A DNA stretch of 64,000 nt from Ischnura elegans (GCF_921293095.1 NC_060253.1:74747992-74811991); one strand, 5' to 3'; counted from the first letter of the stretch, positions 11,074-22,963 are shown. The notes: generated by a model not told the origin, from the sequence alone. Translations and numbers: made by a program.

Positions 11074-11989
11074 GCAACTTTCAAATACAGGAGCACAGTT
11101 TTTAATTACGCGACGGAAAAATATTTTTCCCGGCCTTCTCCTTTGTCTTCCTCCCCAGCTGACACAACTCCCGCATCGGAGCCGCTGCATCCATAATTGC
11201 AGTAATTTCGCGTACTGCATCGCATTTCAGGCATGGATGCACATAAATTGAGATCGCGTCGCACCAGATGGTGGAGGGGGAACGCAACCCTGTTATTCAA
11301 TCTATAAGCATCGGGGGAAAAAACGTGGGAAATGAAGCTGGAAATAAAATATCAATGGAAATGAAACAAAACGATTTTCAAAGTGCCCATTGTTGAAGAG
11401 ATTTTACGATGCCGATCCAAGATTTAAAAAAAATGCTTTAAGAGGATTTAATGGTAATAATAGTAGGTGATCGAAAGCTTGAGTTATTTGCACCCATATT
11501 TTATTAGAATTTACGTAGGGATGTATAAAATATTTCTTTCGTGTGTGGTATCTTTCAAGATTTAAAAGTAACATTAAACTCTAAATCGTTCAGCTTCGTT
11601 CATCAATACATTTTTGAAGAAATACTTTTTCTGGAAAAACGACTTTACATTTGACATCGGTTAAAGCAATTTTTTTACAACATGTCATAAAATAATATAA
11701 TCGGACCCTTTTACCGTAAAAATAAGTTATGACGCACCTTATGTTACTTAAGTTGAAGCCAAGAGTAATGATTCAGTAAATGCATAGCTGAAGGCTACGT
11801 GCGCTGAATGGTATATAATAAAGATTATTAACATAGAATATTATTGACATTTGTAAAGGGGATTGTGTGATTTAAAATATTTAACTTGAAAGTCATGCGA
11901 TCCAAATTGATCTCCTATGATATACAACATAGCCAAGTATTAAAAGAAACTTCGAGTCCCTAAGACGGATCTTTCTAGGTACACGATAC
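11074..11989. other. No gene recognised
   Basis: Ordinary AT-rich sequence. Two overlapping 60-codon minus frames at 11102-11300 overlap each other in different frames and have no family resemblance, so they are not called. Confidence 0.45.
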
Positions 11990-12195
11990 CACTGGTACCT
12001 GTTGTGATTACGAATGGTCTCTCGGTGATCACGGCTTAACATACATTTCACTCGAACATACGAATTTTGAAGGTCATGGAACAGAACCATTACTTCTAGA
12101 ACAAGCTTCCACCAAAAATTTAATGCAACTGGGATTCGAACCTGAGCCTTTAGGCTGACCAGCCAGCGTCCTAGCTACCAAACCAACCACATTCC
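11990..12195 (-). mobile_element. tRNA-derived SINE (family C)
   Basis: On the minus strand a tRNA-like head contains a box-A-like TTTGGTAGCTAGGACG and a box B GGTTCGAATCCC (near 12138-12127), at tRNA-like spacing. The body downstream contains GTTAAGCCGTGATCACCG and CATTCGTAATCAC, which resemble GTTAAGCCGCGGTCCCC and CTTTCGTTAAGAG in the family B copies at 13165-13395 and 15738-15860. This suggests that the two SINE families share a central domain. The 3' limit is approximate. Confidence 0.6.
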
Positions 12196-12199
12196 TTTT

Positions 12200-13164
12200 C
12201 AAGCTTTCAAAATTCAAATCCATACGTTCACAGTATCTATTTTCATTTTGCTAATTAATAATTAAATTACACAATTATATACACCCGCGAGACAAGAATT
12301 GTTCCAAGAAAAACTTTGCTAATTACGTTCAGTCTGATGATTCTACAGGATCAGAAGTGGATTCTATTAACGTACTGTGCACCGAATTGATACTAAACGT
12401 GGGACATAAAGTCGTTGAAAAAATAAAGATTAATTTCATAAACTCGCTAATTGCAAAACAATTGAACCATGGTATCCGCTGATGCGACACCGGGGGAAAT
12501 AAAATATGAAATGGCCAGCTTACACTCACGCTTTTCAACACGGAAAAATTGCGAGGTGCTGTTTTTTTAGTGATTGGGAAAATAGATAATTAAAATTGCT
12601 GACATGTAACATGAGGCAATCAAGCAAATATTAAACGCAGGATACGAGTTAATTATTCAAGTGGAAGGAACTATAATATTGAAAATTAAACACTGTAAAT
12701 TTATAGGTTGGTATCTTTTAGCATGCATTTAATAAAAAGTTTAGCGTAACAATTTTACAACACTTCGAATGACAAGAATATTTCCCGGCAAATAATATAA
12801 CGGGTTGTATTTTCATTTAAGCCAGTGAAATCCGTGGTGTGTTAAGATTTGTTTAATTTTTTTAAAAGTAGTTCAGCAATTCAATTTTGATCTCACGCGG
12901 ATTGACTTTTTGAAATTCACTTCAACAATTTTGGAAGGTAGGACATCAAAACACGTAATTATAATCTTAACTGCACAAATAAAATGCATCTGTGCAAATA
13001 ACTATCGATTCCTAACTTAAATATATTTGTATTGGAACAAAGAGGATATATTTACGACGGAAACGGGAAGTAAGGAGTTCATGTTTTAATTCATATGCAC
13101 TCTTTGACTACTTACAAGTCATTCATTAAGATACCAAATAACAAAAAATTAAGAAAAAAGGAAG
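12200..13164. other. AT-rich spacer, nothing recognised
   Basis: No repeat of the window and no convincing open frame was found between the two minus-strand SINEs. Confidence 0.45.
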
Positions 13165-13395
13165 GGTGGAAAGTAACTCGGCGTCGACATTAGCCTGCTC
13201 TTAACGAAAGGCGCCAAGGGGACCGCGGCTTAACGTCCCATCCGACGGACGGAGTGCTGCGCTTGAAATGTTCTCCACACAACATTCAAGCAGGGATCGG
13301 GCAGTCTCTGAAAATTCTCTTCCACCGCCGGGATTTGAACCCGATCCCGCCGGGTGGAAAGCCAACACAACAACCCTATTCCCAAACTTCTTTCT
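13165..13395 (-). mobile_element. tRNA-derived SINE (family B, copy 1)
   Basis: Minus strand. The tRNA-like head has box B GGGTTCAAATCCC (near 13342-13330) preceded by GTGTTGGCTTTCCACCC. The body continues with GAGAACATTTCAAGCGC, CGGATGGGACGTTAAGCC, GGTCCCCTTGGCGCC, TTTCGTTAAGAGCAGG and TCGACGCCGAGTT, ending in CCACCCTTCC. A second, more diverged copy on the plus strand at 15738-15860 matches the GATGGGAC-TTAA core onward. A core of this type occurs in many arthropod SINEs; no family name is claimed. Confidence 0.75.
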
Positions 13396-14716
13396 TTAGA
13401 GCTGTAATCAGGTTCTTTAATCGGCACCTTACAAAAAAAGACAGATTTAACCTCCTCCCATCAATAGTCGAAAGTTAAAACACGAAATGGTCAAAAGTTA
13501 AAAAAAAACATAGAGTGTAACGACTAAAAAATAACTTTCAACCATTTCGTTATTTATAATCGGAAAACTTCGTGTTTTACATCATTCTTCTTAGGTTTTT
13601 TAGCACTTTACAAATATGCTATTTAGATTGAGATATTATGAGAAAGTAAAAAAAGTTCTATTAGAGGTTCTAGTTGCCTTCGTCGGGGGGAGGAAAGGGA
13701 CGGGCGAACGGACCCGCCAGCTACCTGTGTCGGTCCCATACAGTTTTTTTGTCGGTCCTTTCCTCCCCTCCTTTGCTCGCGGCTCAGATACTTCGCGGGC
13801 CCGTGCGCCAACTTACGGTATACACACTATAGATTATGGTTAGATTCTTTCACAAAACGATCCCAGTATTCACGGGATCGACACTGGAGCTTCGCTTCCT
13901 CCCACTGAATCATACGTTTTGGTATGGGATTAGATTCCTGCATCGCTGAGGAGGATGGGCGAGTTACACATAGAAGCGTTGGAAAGAGTAATGGAGGAAA
14001 TAACTCGGCGGGACGCCCGAGAAATATTTTCTGCCATTGTTCGCCGGAAAAAAACCGGCATTACATCAATAGCTATGCAAGTTGAAATACAAGGGACAAT
14101 TTATTGTTTTTTATTGCCGATAGAGGCCCTCGTGAACTTGAGGAAGAAACTACGCCGACAGGCCCATTGTCAGTGGGAAAGGATGAGCTGAGGCGTGAGC
14201 TGTTTCGGTCAATGACTCAACCCTCAGCCCGTCAAAAATCGCAGCGTCACCGTTCTATGAAGAACACGATCAACCGAGTGACTTCGACGGCCAGGTGATT
14301 CCAATCAGAACCAGCATCCAAGTGTTTCGGCCGCGTCGTGAATCAATCATGTGGAACTGAAGAATCTGGGACGAATACGCCTTAACGGATAAATACAACT
14401 TGCATCGCGCGACGCCGACTTGAAATCGGAAACCTTCTCGGAATTTCCTATCCCATCTGAAAGCGGCCGCGGTTTCTTCTTCGACGCATGCAAAATTAAA
14501 TCCTTCTAGAATTGCTTTCCATCCTTATTTACCGACCAAGTTCCACGAAATGCCTGCATGAGGAACTCAGAGGAAGGGGTTTAGGTTGCCATTCAATTCG
14601 ATTCGAATTCCGACGGAAGTAAATCCGTGATTTCAAATAATGTAATCTATTCACGTTTAAAATACGCTGTCATTACGATCCTACGAAGTCTTCATTTAAT
14701 ATAGCCCGCCAAATCA
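13396..14716. other. Spacer with GC-rich patch, no supported gene
   Basis: A GC-rich patch lies at about 13680-13815. The open frame 13955-14191 (78 codons, starting MGELHIEALERVMEEI) has a coding-like helical N-terminus but no recognisable family and no visible splice context. It is noted, not called. Confidence 0.4.
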
Positions 14717-14866
14717 TCAACGTCGTAATATTTTCATCAATAAATCTTGAAACATACCTAACGAGTTAACGCACAGTTCATCATTAAGGAATACGTAAAC
14801 GAACCTGAGAACTGACTCGCTAAAGATAGTACAGAAACTCCACAGGTCGCCAAGAAAAACTCCCAT
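14717..14866 (-). pseudogene. Diverged copy of an unknown coding segment
   Basis: The minus strand encodes 49 residues from ATG (14866) to TGA (14719-14717), starting MGVFLGDLWSFC. It aligns without gaps, or nearly so, to the end of the minus-strand segment at 16563-16294: FLGD, F-C-I, ESVL-FV, FND, LGM-QDLL and LL-R are shared in order. Similarity at amino-acid level over about 45 residues, in the same strand and frame, argues for a duplicated exon or duplicated short gene. The upstream part present in the other copy is not readable here. The protein family is not recognised. Confidence 0.5.
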
Positions 14867-15249
14867 TCATTTTATGAAGATTACCCGCACTATGCATGGG
14901 TGCAAGTTTTGAAGGAAAATTTATCTGTCACGTGGTAAGTTGAGATATGGTCCCCTTGGGTGCCTTCCAACACGAGAAGACTGAAACTGAAGCAGGTTTT
15001 TTTCCCTACTTTTCGCTCACTACCTACTATTGCAAGGCAAAATCATCTTGCAAACGCACCCCTGGATATTTTTAGAGCATATGCAAATAAATGGTAGTAA
15101 GATCTCTCATCAAACGCCTTATGATTCGAATTACGGATTATACTTTGCACTTTGGTGAAGGCTAGACCTTAGCAATCGGTATTAATTCTAAGTTAATGAC
15201 ACCTCAAAAATACGGATGTTCGGATTTTGAAATGTTTCGCATGAGAAAG

Positions 15250-15735
15250 TAAAAGGAAGATGCTATTTCGCACTCGTCCTTGAATACGCAGCGATCGCAT
15301 GGGATCCGGTGCAGAAAGACTTAATCCGCGGACTGAATAAAACGCAACGGAAGGCTGCGTGTTTCGTCAAAACTGCTGCGGGCGTGCAGACAGCGCCACC
15401 CAGATGTTAGGTGAATTAGGCTGGGAGCCGCTGGAGACTCGGAGGCTGCACGCTAGGCTTAGATTTCTTGAACAATTGAGAATCCATATCTTTCAGAGGG
15501 ACACGGAGAGCATAATATTAGAGCCGCACTATATTTCCAGGGCCGATAGAAGGGATAAATTAAGAGAGATTTTTTGCCGAACGGATAGATATGGAAATTC
15601 GTTTTTCCCCCGAACCATAAATAAACGCTAGTCCCAACTTCGTTAGAGCACTTCATTTTTATGTGTAAACGGCTGGTGTCCTAATACCCCCTGCCACACG
15701 CCTTTTAGGCGGCCTGCGGGGTATTATGTAGATAC
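15250..15735 (+). mobile_element. Jockey/CR1-like LINE 3' end with reverse-transcriptase C-terminus
   Basis: The reading starts LVLEYAAIAWDPVQKDLI (about 15272), the conserved segment following the reverse-transcriptase core in jockey/CR1-type LINEs, then NKTQRKAACFV. A single-base frameshift near 15366 moves it to the frame of NCCGRADSATQMLGELGWE, continuing to YGNSFFPRTINKR and a TAG at about 15629. The 3' noncoding tail has CACACGCCTTTT and GCGGGGTATTATGTAGAT. The same tail recurs at 33055-33236, so this is a dispersed LINE family. Everything upstream of the C-terminus is missing (5' truncation). Confidence 0.85.
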
Positions 15736-15737
15736 CT

Positions 15738-15860
15738 CTTCGTCCATCGGATGGGACATTAATCCGAGGTAAATTTGTTATCTTTCGCTAAGAGTGCAAT
15801 AACTCGACGCCAGATTTTCCTTCCGTGATACCTTGCCTTACCTTAGTGCGCAAATGCACT
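15738..15860 (+). mobile_element. tRNA-derived SINE body (family B, copy 2)
   Basis: CATCGGATGGGACATTAATCC, then TTTCGCTAAGAG and CTCGACGCCAGATT and TTCCTTCC follow the order seen in copy 1 on the opposite strand at 13165-13395. The tRNA-like head is absent. The copy abuts the LINE tail that ends at about 15735, so either one inserted at the end of the other or the two are joined in a chimeric transcript. Confidence 0.65.
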
Positions 15861-16293
15861 CTGTCACTTGCTTCATCTAAATATGCAGTACTATCAGAGT
15901 ATGAATACAAGAAAGAATCCGCAAAGCATTTATAAAAATTAAAAGTTTTACTTAGCTTGCATTGAACAAAGGACCTTGATAGCAATCACGTGCACTGATG
16001 CACAGAGGTACGCCCATGCGAACATGCCCTACGATAACGAATCGCTAGCATTCAACGTGATTCGTATCCTAATATCTCAATTCCCGGTAATACCTCTGCT
16101 GCTCAGATACCTCTGCTATCAATAGCTTTCCGTTCGTTAGATTCATCTAAAATTCGCTTTGAAGAAGGGTTGCTGGGAGGTTTCAGATTTAATGAAAGTC
16201 AAGAGAAGATACTATAACTACTGAATACGAATTTGAGACTCTAGACCAAAATCAGGGAGGTATTAGAGCTTACATCATTACATTTAATACAGC

Positions 16294-16563
16294 CTACCTG
16301 AGTAATAAATTCACCAATAAATCTTGAGACATACCAAACGATTTAATGCCGTGTTTATCGTTAAAGATGAGGTTAACGAACTTGAGGACTGACTCTTTTA
16401 AGATAGCACAGAAACCCCGGTCGCCAAGAAAATCTGCAATGCATTTGAGAAAAGGCAGTAAAGGGGACTCTACATTGTGACTGCGATTACATAGGTTCTC
16501 TAAGAGGAGGAGAATGACTTCATGCTGTCTCTGGGCCTTATGAATGCATTTTAGGTCGAACAA
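16294..16563 (-). CDS. Unknown coding segment, possible exon, duplicated at 14866-14717
   Basis: An open minus-strand frame of about 90 codons follows an acceptor-like ATACTTAAG just above 16565 and ends at a stop after LLVNLLLR. The sequence is rich in Leu and Cys, with VILLLLENLCNRSHNVESPL, LLPFLKCIADFLGD and ESVLKFVNLIF. This would suit a helical-repeat protein, though I do not recognise one. The second half is homologous to the frame at 14866-14717. Between the copies lie a LINE end and a SINE, so the duplication predates those insertions or they separated it. It could be part of a real gene, a decayed duplicate, or an unrecognised mobile element. Confidence 0.35.
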   Translation of the reverse strand: MFDLKCIHKAQRQHEVILLLLENLCNRSHNVESPLLPFLKCIADFLGDRGFCAILKESVLKFVNLIFNDKHGIKSFGMSQDLLVNLLLR

Positions 16564-16609
16564 ATCTTAAGTATTTTATGTAAGGAGAAATAATCGGGAT
16601 ACAGGTTGT

Positions 16610-19600
16610 TCAAGCCGTATTCGCAAATACGCTAAAATCATCACCCACAAGTTGAAGAAAGAATCGCGGGAGCTGGAAGCGTGAAATAAACGTGATGCAG
16701 GTATTCTTAAAAGCTAAAAACATTAAGAATACAAATATGCTGAGAAGTAGAACCTTAGCTTGAGGCGTGCTATAACAGGAAGAATCTGAGAACTGCCAGA
16801 GTATTGCCTTACCAAACTGGTGGCCCCGATCCAAATTCCAGAGCTGATGGATAAAGTGACCTCAACACTGTTAGTGAGTTTTGAAGAGGTTACATGATTA
16901 AAGTACCTCGTCCTTCCGCCAGGACTTTAAACTACGGTTAAAAGCAGACTAATGCCAGCTGCGGACATCCCCCTTTCTTCCAGCCGCACCCTATAATATA
17001 ATCCGAGTCTCCGGTATGCGCGCGAAAGCTTGAGAATACATTTACGATGAGCCTTCGCAGCTAAAACATTATTAGCACTAAACTGATCGAATACGGCACT
17101 CCCGACAGGAGGATTCCGGAACTATTAAATGCGTGCATCATTCGATGAGCGGACAAGCCATACATGATAACCCTACCTAATTAGGATAAAGTAGAAAGTG
17201 CGCACCTAACGCACGGTGACTAAGAACACATTTTCTTTTCCCTTCCGCGGAATAAACAAACACGGCTCGAGCAAGCGTTTCCAAGATCGCCATTCTCACC
17301 AGACTTCTTCGTTCCGAGTAGGCCGGTTTTTCCAACGGGAGCGGAATATATGTGCGGCAGCTCAGGATCTTCCATGGTGAGAAACGAAAGAATTCGCCCA
17401 ATTGAAATGAACGTGGGCGGAGTGGAAGAGAAATTATGCCGGCGGTCGGATCTGCTGGCAAGCGAATCTGGGCTGTCGACGAGAGACCCACAAGAGATAT
17501 CGGCCAATGGGCTGAGGTCACGGAGAATTATGGGAAGAGAGTCGAAGGGGACATTTATTTTCGGTATTTTTCATGACATTTATTTTGGAGTCCCACCAAA
17601 TGGCATAACATGAGGCCAGTTGAATTGCTTGTCTATTAACCTAACAAAACGTGTGGACAAATTTTTGAATAAGAGAAAATAAATGAATGACTACGTAAAA
17701 TGCTAAAGAAAAACGAAAATATTCAGAAAAAGAGTAAAATATTGGAGCAAAATGCATTAAAAAAAAGATCAATGTAAAAGATAAAATTAATAAATTATTT
17801 GCAACGAAACAAACAGCACAAAATTAAAATATAAAAAATAAGAACGTAGTGAACTTAATACCTTCAGCGCAGACGATTGGTAACTTTTTGACACTTGGGT
17901 TCAACTCCACACTCGCGAGCTTATTCCATTCCAATGCAGTGAGGAAAGGTGAAAGGTTTACATCCATTGCATAATGTGACTCAAAATCCACATATTAATA
18001 TCTAGTGAAAATGGTTCAATTAATAATACGTCAAGTTGGTAACGAATATCACTTTAAATTAAGTTGGGTATACACAGCCTCAAATCATTACAGTGAAATT
18101 CACACTATATGACTGGCGAAACAAAAATTATGAAAGACAGGTTATTTTCCAGCAAAAATAATTATTTTTCTCGACTACGTTGTCAACCAGACTTCCATTG
18201 AAATTTTTTACGGTGGACTTTTTTTTCACGGTTTCCTTACTTCTTTCCTTGACATATTTTTCTTCGATAATCCGCCAAGATTTTTTCCCCGCAATCTTTA
18301 TACAGGAATATATATAAAAATAAGCCTAAAATTATTAACCTAGCCTGAGTGGATAATGCGCTCTCAAGGTACGTGGATGACCAAGGAGGGGAGTTTTCCT
18401 CGGAATAGTGTACGAGGTCGCGATCAAGGGATTTTCCGAGTGGAAAATAAGATAAAAGGCTATGCCATCCAGAACCTAACCCATTAGGAGATGAAATAAA
18501 AAATACTATGAGAAAATCACTTTAGAAAGTACTTTGAAAAAACAGCGAGAGAAGTGGTCAACGTTTTCTTCCGTCTAGGCAAGTCTGAGATTAGTTTTAC
18601 GGGGCAATCTAATCTCAACTGTAGAAGAGAATAACATCTAGAATTTATAGTGTCGCGTCCACTCCACAAAAAATAAAGGTCATTTCTATAACAAATCTCG
18701 AGCCAAAGGTAATGCACGCATTCATTTATGGCCAACTATGTGCATAAAAGCCATACTAAATGGGAGTTAATTCAAACAGTAAATGCAGTTGATGGAATGT
18801 GAGGCGGATGTTACATAGATTTGTTTGAGAGAGTATGAAGTGCACGAATAACAGGATTTTCAATTCCATTTAAGCAAGTAGTTCGCAGTATTTGCGAAAT
18901 CTTCCACGGATGATAAAGGAGAACTAATTTCATTCGGCAGTTTAGGAGCATGACATACTTTCTCCAGAATGCAAAAATTAATATCTGTTAAGCTCAAGAC
19001 TTGATAGGGCCGTACGTAACCTTTTTCTTTGCCATCATTTACAATATATTCGGAAACAACACGCATGTGAATCAAATGTTCGACTAAATTAGGGAGGATT
19101 ACTATGTTATAAATTAAAAATATATTTATCTGGGTATTTAAATAAGCAGGTCAAATACGTATTTGATGCGTTTCTCACACCGTGTACGAGGCATTGAACG
19201 ATTTCTAACAGTAAGCTATTTATTTCTTGGGGGCGTAAAAACAAGCCAAACTTTCCGCCACTCTAAGATGCAGATTTAAAGTTTAAATGAGATCTTTATC
19301 ATATATGTCACCGGGCTTTTTCCAAGAACTTGTCACGATTATAACTGGCATCTTGAGTGATAGTAAAGGGATCAATACAATGCTCAAGTTTCCTGTTCCC
19401 ACTAACAAGTAAAAATACGGCTGATAATAGGGCACATATTGGCAAATATTTCAACATATCTCCTTAACTTCAAGTTACGGCGGGGAACCAAACAAATAAG
19501 TACACGAACTCTAATCCACCGCAGTGATAAGTGGTCCTATATATACAATGTCATTATAAGCACATATATAAAATCAATATATTTTTAGGGTATTCGTTAT

Positions 19601-19845
19601 AACACAAACGTTTCTTTAAACACTCTTCCCTTTATTAGCGGGAGTTGAAAAATCAACTGCCAAAATTCGCTTGCTGATTAATCCCATCTTCCACTAGGTT
19701 CTTATAAATTAATACATAAGTATAGATACTATTTCAACATCCATCTTCTAATCAGTTACCGATACCGATATACCGATATACTGTGGCCAAATTACAGACA
19801 CAAACCGCAAACTTATTGTGAAGAATGCTAAATAATACTATCATT
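16610..19845. other. Long stretch with GC-rich open frames, no gene recognised
   Basis: Minus frames 17521-17177 (114 codons) and 17507-17220, and the plus frame 17350-17613, overlap in a GC-richer patch and exclude one another; none has a domain I know. A box-B-like GGGTTCAACTCC near 17898 and a box-A-like CCTGAGTGGATAATGCG near 18344 may be worn SINE heads, too degraded to call. The rest is AT-rich. Confidence 0.4.
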
Positions 19846-19935
19846 GCCGACCTCGTTGGCGGCGAAGTATAGTGCTATCCAGGGTATGGTTGTATGAACA
19901 CGTGTGATTGTTAAATTTGTTGAAAATCCCTATCT
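19846..19935 (+). mobile_element. tRNA-derived SINE (family A, copy 2, deleted)
   Basis: GCCGACCTCGTTGGCGGC corresponds to the head of the copy at 1731-1925, and TATCCAGGGTATGGTTGTA onward to its body. The segment holding box B and the anticodon-like region is deleted. Confidence 0.65.
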
Positions 19936-20026
19936 AAAATTCCAATATGTGTTGTTTTCGGTGGTATGGGAATAAAAAAATAAATATGTAAACGGCGGTA
20001 GAAAAGCTAATCTAAGACTGATAACT

Positions 20027-20102
20027 ACACAACATTTAGAAAAATACAGCATTGCTGAAATTCTACACAATATTTAGAAAAATACAGCATTGCTGGAATA
20101 CT
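20027..20102. repeat. 38-bp tandem duplication
   Basis: Two adjacent copies (20027-20064, 20065-20102) of a unit beginning ACACAAYATTTAGAAAAAT and containing ACAGCATTGCTG. Only a few substitutions separate them, so the duplication is recent. Confidence 0.9.
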
Positions 20103-20460
20103 TTATATTTTGAATAGTGGATGCAAGTGTGGATTGAGACGGAATACTGAGTTGGAAAGCTAAATAGGGTAGACATGAAAGCGGAATCAGGCGTATAATA
20201 TCGGGAAGGAGTACGCAAATGCTCTCCGTGGAGACGGCGAGACGCCAGCGGTTCCGCAGAGGAGATTCCTCGCCCATGATGATGAGTGGGCAACGGGAAG
20301 AGTAGGATGGGAGACTGCTTCATAAGGAATGTCGGACATGGAAGCCCGAAGTGGGAGCGCCGTTCTTCGAGGAAATGTTTTCCTGCGATAGCCGAAGATG
20401 GGGAGAAAAAAAATGTGGAGATAAATTAACAATCAATATAAGTTGACTTAAGGGTGGAAT

Positions 20461-20728
20461 TAGAGACGTAGCAATTGGGGGATGGGTTCCGCGTCAAAAT
20501 CCTAAAAGCTATTAAAAGAGGCGCCAAAAACGAGTGATATGGCCTCAATGAATAAAACAAATACTTTATTTGAATAAATACTCGCACAAAATTACTGTTA
20601 TTGAGTCCTAAAAATCACGCTTTCAACATCGAAAATCATAAAATTTTCCTCTTTACCCAGGGCTGTTTTCCATAAACCACGAAATCTGCGGTTAATCCCC
20701 CCATTTCAAAATCCTGGCTACGCATCTA
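20461..20728. mobile_element. hAT-type MITE (CGTAGC-ended)
   Basis: Termini TAGAGACGTAGC and GCTACGCATCTA are inverted copies of a worn CAGTGGCGTAGC end. The 8-bp flanks GGTGGAAT and GGTGAAAG match at 6 of 8. The interior differs from the CAGTGGCGTAACTA family, so this is a separate subfamily using similar ends, like the element at 35285-35554. Length is 268 bp and non-coding. Confidence 0.75.
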
Positions 20729-20762
20729 GGTGAAAGGTGATATTAGGAGGACCTCTTTAATA

Positions 20763-21053
20763 GGTAACATAATCACAGACACAACACTATTGTATGTTCC
20801 ACAAACTTTTAATGATCTGACCCAGGTTACCCACACTATACACTATTTCATAATTCAAGGTATGTGAATTGCATTCCAGGGCGAATTTCTTTTTCCTAGG
20901 CAACGCCTTACATTTGAGAATTTCTATCATGTTTTAAGTTTTTTTTCAAGGGCACCTTTTGAGAATGACATGGTGTATATTTCTGAAACCTGGGTCTGAC
21001 CATTAAAACATTTGTGGAACATACAATATTGGTGTGCCTGTGATAACGTTTCC
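20763..21053. mobile_element. Foldback/MITE with arms of about 65 bp
   Basis: The left arm starts GGTAACATAATCACAG and continues through TTGTATGTTCCACAAA to GACCCAGGTT. The right arm carries the inverse complement, ending CTGTGATAACGTTTCC. AATA borders both ends and may be the target duplication. The interior of about 150 bp is non-coding. It lies 34 bp from the hAT-type MITE ending at 20728. Confidence 0.8.
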
Positions 21054-21965
21054 AATAAATATATATAGTAGTTGTTCAATTGTTAGTATATAGTAATAGT
21101 AATCAATACATAATAGTAGTTAGTGGTTTAATTTATGCTCTGTGCTTCAACCCGAATGTAGGTTTGCGTAGGTGAGGTTAAAGCTCACCCAGAATGAGCT
21201 ACAGGTGCGTGAATATATAAAATTCTTGGGAAAATTTCTCTTCTCTAGGGAACCTCGTATTCGAGAATTTCTGTTATTTTTCTAGTTATTTTTCAACTTC
21301 AGGTGTTACATCTTTTTCATTGAATAATTTCTAAAGCACTTCTAAAAATCAATCAAGTATGTATGTCATCTAAGCACGCTTGTGTGATTCTAATCATTCA
21401 AATAACCTGGCAAAAATCGAGTGATCGACATCTAATTGAAATCTGCGCCATATTTGGTGGCATAGTTTAATAGCAATGATCCTTTAAATTTGTAAGTTGT
21501 CAGCTACAATGTTTTCAAAGAAGTGGAACAAATCATTAGTCAAAAATTTCAATCCAAATTCCGATGACTTCAGCGATGGCTAAGCAATGATTAATATCGT
21601 TGAACTGTGGAATCGCCTCCTGACAATATCGAATTTAAAAACGCTCTCTATCAACTTCCCCAGAGGCTAAACTTCGTTTTGAAACGCAAGACTTAATATT
21701 ACTTATTTCCCCTTTCTAACCCAGAGCTTCTTCTGGAAGAAATTAAATTTTAAGACTTCTTATTTTATTTAAGTGAAATTTTCTACTGTAATCATATCTA
21801 CAAAATCTTATAATCATAATTATTGTGGCAGCTACGTATTTCAACACAAAACTTTACTGCACAGAAGAACACTATGTTTAAATTTTTCCTGAAGAGAGCT
21901 GAATGTGTACACGTTTTTGATGTCAAATAACTAGTATCATTGGATTAAAATGGGTTTACGTAAAC

Positions 21966-22215
21966 CAGTGGCGTAACTAAGAATATACTTTGGGGGGATG
22001 AAGGGGCTGGGGATAGAGACCCCCTCCTGACAATGTTTTTGAAAAATGACACGCCTGAAAATACATTTTACATCTATTGACACTTATAATTTAACTTTGA
22101 GGAGATGCAGTTAATATACGTCAAACTAGAAAATAGCTTTAAATATTCTTTTTATTTCTATGAGGCTTTGGGGGGCATCTATCCCCTCACCATCTCCCCC
22201 ATAGTTACGACGCTG
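21966..22215. mobile_element. hAT-type MITE (CAGTGGCGTAACTA family, copy 2, reversed)
   Basis: Starts CAGTGGCGTAACTA and ends ATAGTTACGACGCTG. The 8-bp flanks ACGTAAAC and ATATAAAC match at 6 of 8. The interior reads as the reverse complement of the other two copies: GATGCAGTTAATATACGTC and AGAAAATAGCTTTAAATAT answer TTTAAAACTATTG and the TCTGCTT segment. The ends carry G- and C-runs that pair with each other. Confidence 0.9.
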
Positions 22216-22736
22216 ATATAAACAATATACTTTCCAAAGCTATTTCGACTACTAAGCTTTTCCGCACCCTCTACTATTACCGTTCTTTAATGGTCACATG
22301 CTTTCCAGGAACACCCTTTTACTCATTCTCCACACTAATGTTTTTTTACGGCTCTATTCGGAATCCCTTTGAATACAGTTCATTTCTTAGAACCAAATAA
22401 TTCCTCGCCCGGACCACGCCGCATAACACCTGGTGGCATGCGATAATAGGCTAAAAGTAAAAAAATAAGAACTTCCCACGTGGCGGAAGCTTTGGAAGTA
22501 GGGGACTGCATAGAGAAGGCACAATTCCATCCCATGGTAGGCTGATATCTGTGTCCACTTCGGTCGCATTTTAATCGGTTTTCAAAAATGTCCGCGGCGC
22601 GATGATGAGTGTAATGCGATCGACTTTTTTCCATTCTTTTGCAGTTTAATATTTGTAGGAATAGCATTAAAAAGTTAGGAGTTCGATGGATCACATCATC
22701 ATCAACACAGTTCTTCGTTATTTTTTTCATTATTCT

Positions 22737-22963
22737 TCATCATCATCACCACTGGTCAACAGTCCTAGGATTGGTTTGATGCAGCTCTCCGCTCAGTTCT
22801 CCTATCAGCTAATCTTTTCACACCTACGTATTTCTTCTCATTCACATCCTTCTTTACTTGTTCCATACATTTTGTTCTAGGTCTTCCTTTTCCGTTCTTG
22901 CCTTCCACGTGTCCCTCGACGATTGTCTTCATCAGGCCATCTTGTCTCAAGATGTGGCTTATA
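22737..22963 (-). mobile_element. RTE-like LINE 3' end, short truncated copy
   Basis: The minus strand translates to HILRQDGLMKTIVEGHVEG, GKGRPRTKCMEQVKKD and RRAASNQS, the same C-terminus as the longer copy at 37689-38405. Homology stops at about 22963, so the copy is strongly 5'-truncated. Its 3' end runs into an ATC/CAT trinucleotide repeat, as in the longer copy; short tandem tails are typical of RTE-clade LINEs. The open frame extends upstream into unrelated sequence by chance. Confidence 0.9.

Noticed and set aside
17177..17613. Frames of 114, 95 and 87 codons on both strands
   Set aside because: They exclude one another, have no recognisable domain, and lie in a GC-richer patch where stops are rarer.
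17880..18370. tRNA-derived SINE heads
   Set aside because: Isolated box-B-like and box-A-like words without the partner box at proper spacing.
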